Positions 29,988-39,516 are shown, counted from the first letter of the stretch. The stretch: DNA of 64,000 nucleotides from Pseudooceanicola endophyticus (GCF_018760365.1 NZ_JAHIAB010000004.1:186001-250000); one strand, 5' to 3'. Notes: generated from the sequence alone by a model not told the origin. A program made the numbers and translations.

Positions 29988-30839
29988 ATGAGCGATGATC
30001 CGAAGGTTCTGGTCTCGACCGGCTGGCTGGCCGACCATCTGAAGGACCCGGATCTGCGGCTTCTGGATGCCAGCTGGTTCATGCCCGGCGCCGGACGCGA
30101 TCCCAAGGCCGAATTCGCCGCCCGGCACATCCCCGGCGCGCGCTTCTTCGATATCGACGAGATTTCGGACCACCGCTCGGAGCTGCCGCACATGGCGCCG
30201 CCGGTGGAAAAATTCATGTCGCGGCTGCGCGCGCTTGGCGTCGGGGATGGTCACCAGGTGGTGATCTACGACAGCCAGGGGATCTTTTCCGCCGCCCGTG
30301 TCTGGTGGACCTTCCGCCTGATGGGCCAGTTCGATGTCGCCGTGCTGGACGGCGGCCTGCCGAAATGGCTGGCCGAGGGCCGTGCCGTCACCGATGACGA
30401 GCCGGTGATCCGCGACCGCCACATGACCGTGCGCCGCCAGAACCAGATGGTGAAGGACGTCACGCAGGTCTCTGCCGCCTCGAAGCTTGGCGATTACGAG
30501 ATCGTCGATGCCCGCGCCGCCCCGCGGTTCCGCGGCGAGGTGCCCGAACCCCGTGCGGGCCTGCGCTCGGGCCATATCCCGACCTCGAAGAACGTGCCCT
30601 TCACCACGCTGCTGACGCCGGCCGGCATGTTGAAGACCCCCGAACAGATCCGTGCCACCTTCGAAACGGCCGGGGTGGACCTGTCGAAACCCGTCATCGC
30701 CAGCTGCGGCTCGGGCGTGACGGCCGCCGTGCTGTGCCTCGCGCTGGAGCGCATGGGCAAGACCGATCACGCAATCTATGACGGCTCCTGGGCGGAATGG
30801 GGGGCTTTCCCCACCCTTCCCGTGGCCACCGGAGAATGA
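29988..30839 (+). CDS. sseA: 3-mercaptopyruvate sulfurtransferase
   Basis: Transfers sulfur from 3-mercaptopyruvate to thiol acceptors or cyanide. The 283-residue protein has two rhodanese domains: an inactive N-terminal one (about 1-140) and a C-terminal one with the catalytic loop ASCGSGVTAAV (Cys near residue 230). The CGSGVTA loop is that of mercaptopyruvate sulfurtransferases rather than thiosulfate sulfurtransferases. It is 7 bases upstream of an aromatic/aspartate aminotransferase gene, which fits: such enzymes can transaminate cysteine to 3-mercaptopyruvate, its substrate. Confidence 0.93.
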   Translation: MSDDPKVLVSTGWLADHLKDPDLRLLDASWFMPGAGRDPKAEFAARHIPGARFFDIDEISDHRSELPHMAPPVEKFMSRLRALGVGDGHQVVIYDSQGIFSAARVWWTFRLMGQFDVAVLDGGLPKWLAEGRAVTDDEPVIRDRHMTVRRQNQMVKDVTQVSAASKLGDYEIVDARAAPRFRGEVPEPRAGLRSGHIPTSKNVPFTTLLTPAGMLKTPEQIRATFETAGVDLSKPVIASCGSGVTAAVLCLALERMGKTDHAIYDGSWAEWGAFPTLPVATGE

Positions 30840-30846
30840 GAGAGAC

Positions 30847-32034
30847 ATGTTCGAGAACCTGAAGGAACAGCCGGCCGACAAGATCCTGGCCCTGATCGAG
30901 GCCTTCAAGGCCGATCCGCGCGACGGCAAGATCGACCTGGGCGTCGGCGTCTACAAGAACGCCGAGGGCGTGACCCCGGTGATGCGCGCCGTCAAGGCCG
31001 CCGAAAAGAAGATCTGGGAAGAGCAGATCACCAAGTCCTACACCGGCCTGGCCGGGGATCCCGCCTATGCCGATGCCATGGTCGGCCTGGTGCTGGGAGA
31101 CGCGGTGGAGCGCGGTCAGGTGGCCGCCGTTGCCACCCCCGGCGGCACCGGTGCCGTCCGTCAGGCCTTCGAACTGGTGAAGATGGCCAACCCCGCCGCG
31201 CGCGTCTTCTATTCCGACCCGACCTGGCCGAACCACGTCTCGATCCTGAACTACCTCGGGATGGAAACGCAGTCCTACCGCTATTTCGACAGCGAGACGG
31301 GCGGCGTCGACTTCGAGGGCATGATTGCCGATCTGAAGGCCAACCTGAAGGCCGGCGACGTGGTGCTGCTGCACGGCTGCTGCCACAACCCGACCGGCGC
31401 CAACCTGAACCTGGTGCAGTGGAAAGAGGTCGTCGCGGTCCTGAACGAGACCGGCGCGATCCCGATGATCGACATCGCCTACCAGGGCTTTGGTGACGGT
31501 CTGGACGCGGATGCCGAAGCCACCCGCTATGTCGCGGCCAACGTGCCCGAACTGCTGATCGCGGCTTCGTGCTCGAAGAACTTCGGCATCTACCGCGAAC
31601 GCACCGGCCTGCTGATGGCCGTGTCCGCCGATGCCGCGAAGACCAAGGTCAATCAGGGCTCCCTGGCGTTCCTGAACCGCCAGAACTACTCCTTCCCGCC
31701 GGACCATGGCGCGCGCATCGTCACCACCATCCTGACCGACCCGGCGCTGCGCGCCGACTGGGCGGCAGAGCTGGAAGAGGTGCGCCTGGGCATGCTGGAG
31801 CTGCGCAAGCAGCTGGCCGCAGAGCTGCAGCGCCTGACCGGATCGGACCGCTTCGCCTTCCTGGGCGAGCACCGCGGCATGTTCTCGCGTCTCGGGACCA
31901 CCCCGGAGCTGGTCGAGAAGATGCGTGCCGACAGCGGCATCTACATGGTTGGCGACAGCCGCATGAACATCGCCGGGCTGAACACGAAGACCGTGCCGAT
32001 CCTGGCGCAGGCGATCGTCGACGCCGGCGTCTGA
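30847..32034 (+). CDS. Aromatic/aspartate aminotransferase (TyrB/AspC type)
   Basis: Class I PLP aminotransferase, 395 residues. Conserved parts: LGVGVYKNAEG, TPGGTGAVRQAFEL, DPTWPNHVSIL, CCHNPTGANL, IDIAYQGFGDGL and the PLP lysine in ASCSKNFGIYRERTG. These are the aspartate/aromatic enzyme markers. Likely roles are aspartate, tyrosine and phenylalanine transamination; with sseA directly before it in one operon, cysteine transamination is a reasonable extra role (inferred). Confidence 0.93.
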   Translation: MFENLKEQPADKILALIEAFKADPRDGKIDLGVGVYKNAEGVTPVMRAVKAAEKKIWEEQITKSYTGLAGDPAYADAMVGLVLGDAVERGQVAAVATPGGTGAVRQAFELVKMANPAARVFYSDPTWPNHVSILNYLGMETQSYRYFDSETGGVDFEGMIADLKANLKAGDVVLLHGCCHNPTGANLNLVQWKEVVAVLNETGAIPMIDIAYQGFGDGLDADAEATRYVAANVPELLIAASCSKNFGIYRERTGLLMAVSADAAKTKVNQGSLAFLNRQNYSFPPDHGARIVTTILTDPALRADWAAELEEVRLGMLELRKQLAAELQRLTGSDRFAFLGEHRGMFSRLGTTPELVEKMRADSGIYMVGDSRMNIAGLNTKTVPILAQAIVDAGV

Positions 32035-32118
32035 AACGCACAGAAGACCTGCACGCGGGCCGGTTGACGGCCCGCGGAGCCGGGGTCAGCATGGTCGCAA
32101 CCAGTGAAGGGGTAGATC

Positions 32119-32706
32119 ATGCGCAAGATCCAGGCTCAGGGGGTGCACCACATCACCCTTACCGGGGCGGACCGCCAGACCAGCATCGATTTCTGGGAGG
32201 GCGTGCTGGGCATGCCCTTCATCTTCGATCAGCCGAACCTGGATGACCCCAACCAGGGGCACCTGTACTTCGATCCCGGCGACGGGCGGCTGATCACCAT
32301 CTTCACCAACGAGACCCGCAAGCCCGTCCACGAGCGCACGCCGACGGACCCGGGCTGCGTGCACCACATCGCCTTCAACGTCTCCCGCGCCAGCTTTACC
32401 CAGGCGACGGCCCGGCTGGAGGCGCGCGGCATCAAGCATTCCGGCGTCAAGGACCGGGGCTTCATGGATTCGATCTACTTCAAGGACCCGCTGGGCCTGC
32501 TGATCGAGCTGGCGACCTACAAGTTCGAGCCGCCCGTCGGCTGCTCCCATGCCCAGGTGCTGCTGCGCGCCCACAAGCTGCGGGTTGCGCGCGGCGATTA
32601 CAACATCGGCGAGGAACACCTGGCCGACGCGATCGAGGAACTGGTGCTGGAAACCACCGGGTCGCTTTCCGAAGATCGCGGCCCGGCGGATCCCTACGCG
32701 AAGTAG
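32119..32706 (+). CDS. VOC-family (ring-cleaving dioxygenase-like) protein
   Basis: A 195-residue VOC protein. GVHHITLTGADRQTSIDFWEGVLGM and CVHHIAFNV give His ligands in the two halves, and FKDPLGLLIELATYKFEPP supplies the usual Glu ligand. This arrangement resembles glyoxalase-type ring-cleaving dioxygenases of the PcpA/YkcA group but in a single short unit. Substrate unknown. It lies after the aminotransferase gene and ends 3 bases from the end of the convergent thioredoxin-like gene. Confidence 0.82.
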   Translation: MRKIQAQGVHHITLTGADRQTSIDFWEGVLGMPFIFDQPNLDDPNQGHLYFDPGDGRLITIFTNETRKPVHERTPTDPGCVHHIAFNVSRASFTQATARLEARGIKHSGVKDRGFMDSIYFKDPLGLLIELATYKFEPPVGCSHAQVLLRAHKLRVARGDYNIGEEHLADAIEELVLETTGSLSEDRGPADPYAK

Positions 32707-32709
32707 CGT

Positions 32710-33096
32710 TTACTTCGGCAGCGACTGGTCCAGCCAGGCATCGAAGGCCTTCTGGTCCATGTAGCCCGCCGTGCGCAGCCCCGGCTTGCCGCCGTGGAAC
32801 AGCACGAAGGTCGGCATGGCGTTGACCTTGTACTGCTCGGTCTGGGCGATCAGCGACAGGGCGTCGACGTTGACCACGGTGACGTCCTTGCGCTCGGCTG
32901 CGACCTTGTCGAGCACTTCTGCCTCCGCCTCGCAGGGCTTGCAGGAGGGTGCCATGAAGGCGGCCAGCACATAACCCTGCTGGCTGGGCTGGATCACCTG
33001 CGCGTCGAAATCTCCGGCCTCGTTGACCTGCGTGACCGCAGCAAGGGCCGGGGTGGCGAGAAGCCCCATCAGGGCAGGAAGAAGAAGGCGTTTCAT
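32710..33096 (-). CDS. Exported thioredoxin-family protein
   Basis: A 128-residue thioredoxin-fold protein with a clean signal peptide (MKRLLLPALMGLLATPALA, cut after ALA), so periplasmic. The redox site is CKPC in APSCKPCEAE, and the cis-Pro lies in NAMPTFVLFHGGK. CKPC rather than CGPC suggests a more specialised thiol reductant or cytochrome-maturation partner. It follows the dapA terminator on the same strand and has its own transcript start in the roughly 20 bases between, or depends on read-through. Confidence 0.88.
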   Translation of the reverse strand: MKRLLLPALMGLLATPALAAVTQVNEAGDFDAQVIQPSQQGYVLAAFMAPSCKPCEAEAEVLDKVAAERKDVTVVNVDALSLIAQTEQYKVNAMPTFVLFHGGKPGLRTAGYMDQKAFDAWLDQSLPK

Positions 33097-33112
33097 CGGA
33101 ACCCCCGGTCAT

Positions 33113-33141
33113 GGAAAAGGCCCGGGATCTCTCCCGGGCCT
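33113..33141 (-). terminator. Intrinsic terminator after dapA
   Basis: Perfect 10-bp stem AGGCCCGGGA (33118-33127) with TCCCGGGCCT (33132-33141), loop of four. On the minus strand it is followed by TTTCC, which makes it the dapA terminator; the plus-strand side has CTTTC and could also work weakly for the opposite direction. Confidence 0.75.
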
Positions 33142-33204
33142 CTTTCATGTACCGAAGCGGTGGCGCGGCAAAAGCCACATGGCCGTGAGACCGCAGGGAT
33201 CCGC

Positions 33205-34092
33205 TCAGGCGGCGGCGGTTTCCAGCAGGCCGGCATGGGCCAGCGCGGCGCGGATCGCCGCCTTGGTGGTGTCTTCCAGCGGCATCAGCGGCAGGCGCAC
33301 CTCGTCCGAGCACAGGCCCAGCACCGACATGGCGTACTTGGCGCCGCAGACGCCGGGCTCCATGAAGATCGCCTCGTGCAGGGGCATCAGCCGGTCCTGG
33401 AACTTCAGCGCGGTGGCATAGTCGCCGGCCAGGCAGGCGGCCTGCATGTCGGCACACAGCTTCGGCGCGACGTTCGCGGTGACCGAGATGCAGCCGACGC
33501 CGCCCATGGCGTCGAAGCCGACGGCGGTCGCGTCTTCACCCGAAAGCTGGCAGAAGTCGGGGCCGCAGGCCATGCGGGTCTGGGCGACGCGGGCCAGATC
33601 GCCGGTCGCGTCCTTGACGCCGATGATGCGCGGCAGCTTTGCCAGCTCCGCCATGGTGGCGGGCTTCATGTCCACGACCGAGCGGCCGGGAATGTTGTAG
33701 ATGACGATCGGCAGATCGCAGCAGTCATGCATCGCGGTGTAATGCGCGATCATGCCCCTGGCGGTCGGCTTGTTGTAGTAGGGGGTCACCACCAGGGCGG
33801 CATCGGCACCGACTTCGGCGGCGTGCTTGATCAGGCGGATGCCTTCCAGCGTGTTGTTGGCACCGGCGCCCGCGATCACCGGGATGCGACCGGCGGCGGC
33901 CTTCACGACCTCTTCCACGACCTGCTCGTGTTCGCGCAGGCTGAGGGTGGGCGATTCGCCCGTCGTGCCCACCGGAACCAGCGCCGAGGAGCCCTGCGCC
34001 ACATGCCAGTCGACCAGCTTCTTGAGCGTATCGAGATCCACTGCGCCGTCCTTGAACGGCGTGACCAGGGCAGGGATGGACCCTTTGAACAT
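33205..34092 (-). CDS. dapA: 4-hydroxy-tetrahydrodipicolinate synthase
   Basis: First committed step to diaminopimelate and lysine: condenses pyruvate with aspartate semialdehyde. The 295-residue TIM barrel has [10 protein letters not shown] at the start, [10 protein letters not shown] (active-site Thr pair), the Tyr in [17 protein letters not shown] and the Schiff-base Lys in [13 protein letters not shown]. asd, which supplies its substrate, is also in the window at 52.5 kb but separate. Confidence 0.97.
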   Translation of the reverse strand: MFKGSIPALVTPFKDGAVDLDTLKKLVDWHVAQGSSALVPVGTTGESPTLSLREHEQVVEEVVKAAAGRIPVIAGAGANNTLEGIRLIKHAAEVGADAALVVTPYYNKPTARGMIAHYTAMHDCCDLPIVIYNIPGRSVVDMKPATMAELAKLPRIIGVKDATGDLARVAQTRMACGPDFCQLSGEDATAVGFDAMGGVGCISVTANVAPKLCADMQAACLAGDYATALKFQDRLMPLHEAIFMEPGVCGAKYAMSVLGLCSDEVRLPLMPLEDTTKAAIRAALAHAGLLETAAA

Positions 34093-34234
34093 GACACGCT
34101 CCTTCTACGTATGGGGGGACGATCCCGTCGTCCGGGCCCGGGGTGGCTTGGCCCCGCGTTGACCTTGTGATTTCCAGTGCGGGGTACCAGTGAATATCAT
34201 CGCAGCGTCTATCCGCTCACATGGGGTAAAACAA

Positions 34235-36256
34235 GTGATCCGACCGCCGTTCCCGGCCCTTTTCGCGCTCTCGCTGGCCTTTGGCGCGTTCGGCCCCGGC
34301 CTGTCGGTGGCCCTGCGCGCCCAGTCCTTGCCCGAAGCCGCCGCGGCCCCGGCCCCGAAGGCGCCCCGTCCCCTGGCCTGGGCCGAAACCGCCGCCGACC
34401 GGGGCGACTGGGACCGCGCCGTGCAGATCGCGCAGCGTGACGGCCCGGTGGCGGTGGCGCTGATCACCTGGCGCAAGCTGCGCACCGGAGAGGGAACCCC
34501 GGAGGAGGTTCTGGCCTTCCTTGCCGCCCATCCCGACTGGCCGGGCCTGGACCTGCTGCGCAAGCGCAGCGAGGCGGGCTTTGCCGGGGCGACGTCTGAC
34601 CAGATCGCGGCCTTCTTCAAGGGGCAGGCGCCGACCTCGGGGTTCGGGGCGCTGATCTGGTCCGAGATCCTTGAGGAACGCGGCCAGAAGGATCAGGCGC
34701 GTGCCGTGGTGCAGCAGGCCTGGCGCAGCCTGGTGATGAGCGAGGGCGAACAGGCCGCCCTGCGCGAGGCCTGGCCCGATGCCACCGCCGAAGTCGATGC
34801 CGAGCGCCTGTCGATGCTGTTCTGGGCCGGCGCGCGCGACCAGATCGCCGATCTGCTGCCGCTGGTGACGCCGCCGCTGCGCGATCTGGGGCTGGCCCGG
34901 GAACTGGCCCGGGCGGGCTCGGACGAGGCGCCCGGAGCCATTGCGGCCCTGCCCAAGGCGCAGCGGGACGATCCGGCCATCGCCTACGGTCTGTTCCGGG
35001 CGCTGATGGATCAGGGCCAGATCCCTGCCGCCCGCGCCCTGCTGCTGAACCAGAGCCAGAGCGCGGCGGGACTGGGCAATCCGCAGGCCTGGGCCGGGCA
35101 GCGCCGCTACTGGGCGCGCACCGATTTCCAGGACGGGGATTATGCCGATGCCTATGCCATGGCCTCGGACAGCGGGCTGAGCGGGGGCGCCGATTTTGCC
35201 GATCTGGAATGGCTGGCGGGCTTCATCGCGCTGCGCAACATGAAGCAGCCGGCGTCGGCGCTATCGCATTTCGAGCAGCTGCGCGACGGTGTCGGCTCTC
35301 CGATCTCGCTCGGGCGGGCCTGGTACTGGATCGGTCGCGCGCAGGAGGCCCTGGGCAACGATGCGGCGGCCCGGGCCGCCTATGGCGAGGGGGCGCAGTA
35401 CCAGACGACCTATTACGGGCTGCTGGCCGCCGGGCGCGCCGGGCTGCCCTTCGATGCCAGCCTGGCCGGGGCCGATCCCCTGCCGGACTGGCACGTGCCC
35501 CGGATCGAGGGCTCGGACCTGCTTCAGGCGGCGCTGCTGCTGGAAGGGGCCGGGCGCACCGGCACCTCCGACATGTTCCTGATGCAGATGGCCGAGGGGC
35601 TGGACGAGGACGGGTTGAAGCGGCTGGCGGGTTTTCTGGAGGCGCGCGGCGATGCCCATCTGCTGATCCGCCTGGGCAAGGGCGCCGCCGACCGGGGCAT
35701 CATCCTGCCGCAGGCCTATTACGCGCTGCATCCGCTGCGCGACATGACCCTGCCCGTGGCCCCCGAGCTGGCGCTTTCCATCGCCCGCCGCGAGAGCGAG
35801 TTCAACGCGACAGCCGCCAGCCCGGTGGGGGCGCGCGGCCTGATGCAGCTGATGCCGGGCACCGCCGACAAGGTGGCGCGCGACCTCGGGATCGACCACG
35901 ACACCGCCATGCTGACCGCCGACTGGCGCCACAATGCCACCCTGGGCGCCGCCTACCTGGCCGAGCTGGGGCTGCGTTTCGATGGCAATGTGATGATGGT
36001 GGCAGCGGCCTACAATGCCGGGCCCGACCGGGTGGATGACTGGATTGCCACCTATGGCGATCCCCGACAGCCCGGTGTCGATCCCGTCGACTGGGCCGAG
36101 GAGATCCCCTACCGGGAGACCCGCAACTACGTTCAGCGCGTCGCCGAAAGCCTGCCGGTCTACCGCGCCCGGCTGGGCCGCGATCCCCTGCCGGAACCGT
36201 TCCGGCAGGAGCTGGGGGGCTCAGGCCTTCTGCCGCTCTCGGAAGAAGGTAAATAG
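34235..36256 (+). CDS. slt: Soluble lytic murein transglycosylase
   Basis: Exported enzyme that cuts the glycan strands of peptidoglycan to anhydro-muropeptides. About 673 residues: signal peptide (hydrophobic ALFALSLAFGAFG, cut after LRA), a long alpha-superhelical U-shaped region, then the catalytic SLT domain with the Glu in SIARRESEFN, GARGLMQLMPGTADKVA and AAYNAGPDRVDDWI. GTG at 34235 is chosen since it gives a compact signal peptide with GGGG upstream; GTG at 34190 is also in frame. The 3' end overlaps the convergent EamA gene by 36 bases. Confidence 0.92.
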   Translation: MIRPPFPALFALSLAFGAFGPGLSVALRAQSLPEAAAAPAPKAPRPLAWAETAADRGDWDRAVQIAQRDGPVAVALITWRKLRTGEGTPEEVLAFLAAHPDWPGLDLLRKRSEAGFAGATSDQIAAFFKGQAPTSGFGALIWSEILEERGQKDQARAVVQQAWRSLVMSEGEQAALREAWPDATAEVDAERLSMLFWAGARDQIADLLPLVTPPLRDLGLARELARAGSDEAPGAIAALPKAQRDDPAIAYGLFRALMDQGQIPAARALLLNQSQSAAGLGNPQAWAGQRRYWARTDFQDGDYADAYAMASDSGLSGGADFADLEWLAGFIALRNMKQPASALSHFEQLRDGVGSPISLGRAWYWIGRAQEALGNDAAARAAYGEGAQYQTTYYGLLAAGRAGLPFDASLAGADPLPDWHVPRIEGSDLLQAALLLEGAGRTGTSDMFLMQMAEGLDEDGLKRLAGFLEARGDAHLLIRLGKGAADRGIILPQAYYALHPLRDMTLPVAPELALSIARRESEFNATAASPVGARGLMQLMPGTADKVARDLGIDHDTAMLTADWRHNATLGAAYLAELGLRFDGNVMMVAAAYNAGPDRVDDWIATYGDPRQPGVDPVDWAEEIPYRETRNYVQRVAESLPVYRARLGRDPLPEPFRQELGGSGLLPLSEEGK

Positions 36257-37087
36257 GCCCGCGCCGATGATCAGCGCCGCCCCGATGGCGACATTGGTGC
36301 GGATGTGCTCTCCGAAGACCGGGATGGCGATCATGGTGCCGAAGGCCAGCTGGAAATAGGCGAAGGGCTGCACGGCCGAGGCCTCGGCGATCTCGTAGAC
36401 GCGGATCAGCAGGTAGTGCCCCGAGGCGCCCGCGATGCACAGGATCAGCATCAGGATCCAGTCGGTGCCGCTCATCGTTTCCCAGGAGGAGAGGCCGATG
36501 GCGGTCATCAGCACGAAGCCGGTGACCCCGGTCCAGAAGAACGAGGTGGCCGAGCTGTCCTTGCGCGCCACGTAGCGGTTCAGCAGCCCGTAGCCCGCGA
36601 ACATCAGCGCCGCGATCAGCGGGATGACGGCGGCGGGCTTGAAGACGCCAAAGCCGGGCTCCAGGATGATCAGCACGCCGATGAAGCCGACGCCGATTGC
36701 CGACCAGCGCCGCCAGCCGACCTTTTCACCCAGCACCGGACCGGAAAGCGCCGCGATCAGCAGCGGGTAGCAGATGAAGACCGCCTGGGTCTCGATGATG
36801 CCGAGATAGGTGAAGCCCAGCACCATGACGCAGATTTCCAGCGCCAGCAGCGCCGAGCGGAAGATCTGGATGCCCGGCTGCGCGGTCGAGGCGGCGGCGC
36901 GCAGGCTGCCGGCCTGCTTGATTCCCATCGCGATCACGAAGGCCGCGAAGAACCAGTAGCGCATCATCACCACCATCAGGACGTTGTAGGTCTCTGACAG
37001 GTGAAGCGAGAAGGCGTCCTGCACGGCGAAGATCAGCGTGGTGAGGATCATCAGCATGATCCCCTTGCGGGTATTCTGTTCGGTCAT
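36221..37087 (-). CDS. EamA/DMT-family transporter
   Basis: A 288-residue inner-membrane protein with ten predicted helices in two EamA repeats. The segments FTYLGIIETQAVFICYPLLIAAL and ASAVQPFAYFQLAFGTMIAIPVFGE mark the ends of each repeat. Substrate unknown. It shares GEKVGWRRWSAIGVGFIGVLIIL with the first EamA protein here. Its ATG overlaps the mnmD stop (ATGA at 37084-37087), so mnmD and this gene are one translation-coupled unit on the minus strand. Confidence 0.87.
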   Translation of the reverse strand: MTEQNTRKGIMLMILTTLIFAVQDAFSLHLSETYNVLMVVMMRYWFFAAFVIAMGIKQAGSLRAAASTAQPGIQIFRSALLALEICVMVLGFTYLGIIETQAVFICYPLLIAALSGPVLGEKVGWRRWSAIGVGFIGVLIILEPGFGVFKPAAVIPLIAALMFAGYGLLNRYVARKDSSATSFFWTGVTGFVLMTAIGLSSWETMSGTDWILMLILCIAGASGHYLLIRVYEIAEASAVQPFAYFQLAFGTMIAIPVFGEHIRTNVAIGAALIIGAGLFTFFRERQKA

Positions 37088-37749
37088 GTCCTGCGGCCCT
37101 GGGTCATGTGGCGCTTGCGTCCGAAACCCGGGGCCCGCGTCACTTCGAAGCCGGCTGCGGCCAGCGCCCGGCGGACATGGCCCGCGGCGGTATAGGTCGC
37201 GACCGTGCCCGAGGGCGCGGTGTGGTCATGCACGGCCTGCATCAGCGTCTCTTCCCACATTTCGGGGTTCTTGGCGGGCGCGAACCCGTCCAGGAACCAC
37301 GCATCCGCCCGTTCCCGCCAGGCGGGAACCGTTTCGCGTGCATCTCCCGTGACCATGCGGAAGTCCAGATCCGGGAGGGTAAAGGCGCTCTTGCCCCAAT
37401 AAGGCGAAAGCTCCTGCGAGAGGGCGGCGACCTCCGGGAAGGCGGCCTGGGCGCGGCGCATGTCCCCGGGGGCCATCGGATAGGCCTCGAAGGTGGTGAA
37501 GCGCAGGGTGCCGGGGCTGCCGGCCTCGCGCCAGAGCTTCAGCACCGCCAGCAGGTTCAGCCCGGTGCCAAAGCCCAGCTCTGCCACCTGGAAGCCGTCG
37601 CGGAAGCGCTCGGGCAGGCCGTTGCCGGCCAGGAAGACATGCGCGGTCTCCGCCAGCCCGTTGCCGAGGCTGAAATAGGGATCGTCGAACCGGGTGGCGA
37701 CAGGCACGTCGCCTTCGGTCCAGTCAAGCTCGGGCGGCTGGTCCTGCAT
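37084..37749 (-). CDS. mnmD: tRNA 5-methylaminomethyl-2-thiouridine methyltransferase (MnmD)
   Basis: Methylates nm5(s2)U at the wobble position of several tRNAs with SAM. The 221-residue protein matches the N-terminal half of E. coli MnmC: DDPYFSLGNGLAETAHVFL at the start, the SAM loop VAELGFGTGLNLLA, and DAWFLDGFAPAKNPEMWEE plus GTVATYTAAGHVRRALAAAGFEV. No oxidoreductase domain is attached; that function is probably encoded by the divergent gene at 37814. Confidence 0.92.
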   Translation of the reverse strand: MQDQPPELDWTEGDVPVATRFDDPYFSLGNGLAETAHVFLAGNGLPERFRDGFQVAELGFGTGLNLLAVLKLWREAGSPGTLRFTTFEAYPMAPGDMRRAQAAFPEVAALSQELSPYWGKSAFTLPDLDFRMVTGDARETVPAWRERADAWFLDGFAPAKNPEMWEETLMQAVHDHTAPSGTVATYTAAGHVRRALAAAGFEVTRAPGFGRKRHMTQGRRT

Positions 37750-37813
37750 CTGGGTATCCTCTAGGAAGGCTCCGGCGGCCGGAGCGGGCCGAAGATGGAT
37801 TGGAGGTGCGCAA

Positions 37814-38854
37814 ATGGCAAGGATCGACGTGACGGTGCGCGGCGCGGGGGCCTTCGGGCTGGCCTGCGCCTGGGCCTGCCAGCTGCGTGGCGCGACGGTG
37901 CGGGTGGTCGATCCCTTCGGGGTGGCCGCCGGGGCCTCGGGCGGGGTGGTCGGGGCGCTGGCGCCCCATGTCCCCGAGAACTGGAACGAGAAGAAGGCCT
38001 TCCAGCTTGACAGCCTGCTGATGGCGGAAGGCTTCTGGGCCGGGGTCGAGGCAGTGTCCGGGCTGTCGTCGGGCTATGGGCGGACGGGGCGTTTGCAGCC
38101 GCTGGCCGATGCCCAGGCGGTGGAGCTGGCGCGGGGACGCGCGGGCACTGCGGCAGAGCTGTGGCAGGGCCGGGCACTGTGGGAGGTCATCGAGGGGAGC
38201 GGCGCGGACTGGGAGCCGGTCAGCCCGACGGGCCTGCTGGTGCGCGACACGCTTTCGGCGCGGATCCATCCGCAGCAGGCCTGCGCGGCGCTGGCCGGAG
38301 CGCTGGTCGCGAAAGGCGCGCAGATCGTGGCCGAGGCCCCCGACGAAGGCGTGGTGATCTGGGCCACCGGGGCGGCGGGCCTGGAAGAGATGAGCCGGAG
38401 TGCCGGGCGGCAGGTCGGCGTGCCGATCAAGGGGCAGGCCGCCGTGCTGGCCCATGACCCGGGCGCCGGGGTGGCGCAGCTGTTTGCCGGCGGGGTGCAT
38501 GTGGTGCCCCATGCCGATGGCACCGTGGCGATCGGATCGACCACGGAGCGCGACTTTGACGGGCTGGGCTGCGATGCGCAGCTGGAGGCGGTGATCGCGG
38601 CGGCGCGGGCCGCCGTGCCGGCGCTGGAGGGTGCGCAGGTGCTGGCGCGCTGGGCAGGGCTGCGCCCCCGCGCCCGCAGTCGCGCCCCGATGCTGGGCGC
38701 CTGGCCGGGGCGCCCCGGGCAGTTCATCGCCAATGGCGGCTTCAAGATCGGCTTCGGGATGGCGCCGAAGGTGGGCGCCGTAATGGCCGATCTGGTGCTG
38801 GAGGGCGATGGCGCGGGGATCCCGGACGGATTCCGGGCGGAAGCGCTGTTCTGA
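37814..38854 (+). CDS. FAD-dependent oxidoreductase, likely the MnmC oxidase half
   Basis: A 346-residue DAO-family protein with an N-terminal FAD loop (VRGAGAFGLACAWACQLRG, a GxGxxG pattern), GASGGVVGALAPHVP as in MnmC/ThiO-like oxidases, and the C-terminal ANGGFKIGFGMAPKV. In E. coli MnmC one protein removes the carboxymethyl group (FAD half) and methylates (MnmD half). Here a MnmD gene is divergent across 64 bases, so this is most likely the missing half. Glycine oxidase (ThiO) is the alternative. Confidence 0.78.
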   Translation: MARIDVTVRGAGAFGLACAWACQLRGATVRVVDPFGVAAGASGGVVGALAPHVPENWNEKKAFQLDSLLMAEGFWAGVEAVSGLSSGYGRTGRLQPLADAQAVELARGRAGTAAELWQGRALWEVIEGSGADWEPVSPTGLLVRDTLSARIHPQQACAALAGALVAKGAQIVAEAPDEGVVIWATGAAGLEEMSRSAGRQVGVPIKGQAAVLAHDPGAGVAQLFAGGVHVVPHADGTVAIGSTTERDFDGLGCDAQLEAVIAAARAAVPALEGAQVLARWAGLRPRARSRAPMLGAWPGRPGQFIANGGFKIGFGMAPKVGAVMADLVLEGDGAGIPDGFRAEALF

Positions 38855-38858
38855 AGGG

Positions 38859-38922
38859 GAGGGGCGCTGCCCCTCTTGCGCCTGCGGCGCAATTCACCCC
38901 GGGATATTTCGGGCCAGATGAC
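38859..38922 (+). repeat. Composite stem-loop element, copy C4
   Basis: GAGGGGC-GCT-GCCCCTC hairpin (38859-38875), TTGCGCC-TGC-GGCGCAA hairpin (38876-38892), then TTCACCCCGGGATATTTCGG and GCCAGATGA. It begins 4 bases after the FAD-oxidoreductase stop and lies between convergent genes. Confidence 0.8.
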
Positions 38923-38934
38923 AGAGAGCCCGGG

Positions 38935-39342
38935 CTAGCGGCCGCGCAGCCGGAAGACCCCCGTGGCGGTGGCGCAGAGCGTGCCTTCGCTGTCGGTCAT
39001 TTTCGCCTCGGCGAAGAAGGTGCGGGCGCCGCCGCCGGTGCGAATGCCCTCGGCGATCAGGAGGCTGCCCTTCGCGGGGGCGAGGAAGTTGACCGAGAGA
39101 TTCAGCGTCATGGCCATCTGGCGGCGCTCCGGATCGCCGGTGTAGCAGCCGGCAAAGCCCATCGCGGTGTCGGCCATCACCCCGTGGATGCCGCCGTGCA
39201 GGATGCCGTGGCGGTTGGTCAGGAAATCCTCGAGCGGCAGTTCGAGGCGGGCGAAGCCGTCGCGCCAGGCGCTGAGCCGGTAGCCGAGGTGCGACTGGAT
39301 CGGGTAGGGGGCCTCGGTGAGGCGGGGGTCGAGATCGGGCAT
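38935..39342 (-). CDS. PaaI-family hotdog thioesterase
   Basis: A 135-residue hotdog-fold acyl-CoA thioesterase. The motif HGILHGGIHGVMADTAMGFA (HGG box on the hotdog helix) and LSVNFLAPAKGSLLIAEG are typical of the PaaI/YbgC-like group. Substrate unknown. The ATG at 39342 follows CAGGA by 8 bases; an in-frame start further up would add a Pro-rich, non-conserved stretch. Confidence 0.88.
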   Translation of the reverse strand: MPDLDPRLTEAPYPIQSHLGYRLSAWRDGFARLELPLEDFLTNRHGILHGGIHGVMADTAMGFAGCYTGDPERRQMAMTLNLSVNFLAPAKGSLLIAEGIRTGGGARTFFAEAKMTDSEGTLCATATGVFRLRGR

Positions 39343-39516
39343 GGCGGCGTCCTGCTGCGGAAATCCCGGGCAGTCTGGCGATTGCGGACGGTCGGGGGAA
39401 GGGGGGGCTGCCGCTGGTGGCGCTAACCTGTGGCCCGGTTGCGATGCCGGGTCGGAAGGGGATTTCAAGGGCCGGGGGGATGTGGAATAACTCTCGCGAC
39501 GTCAGAGGAGTTCTTC

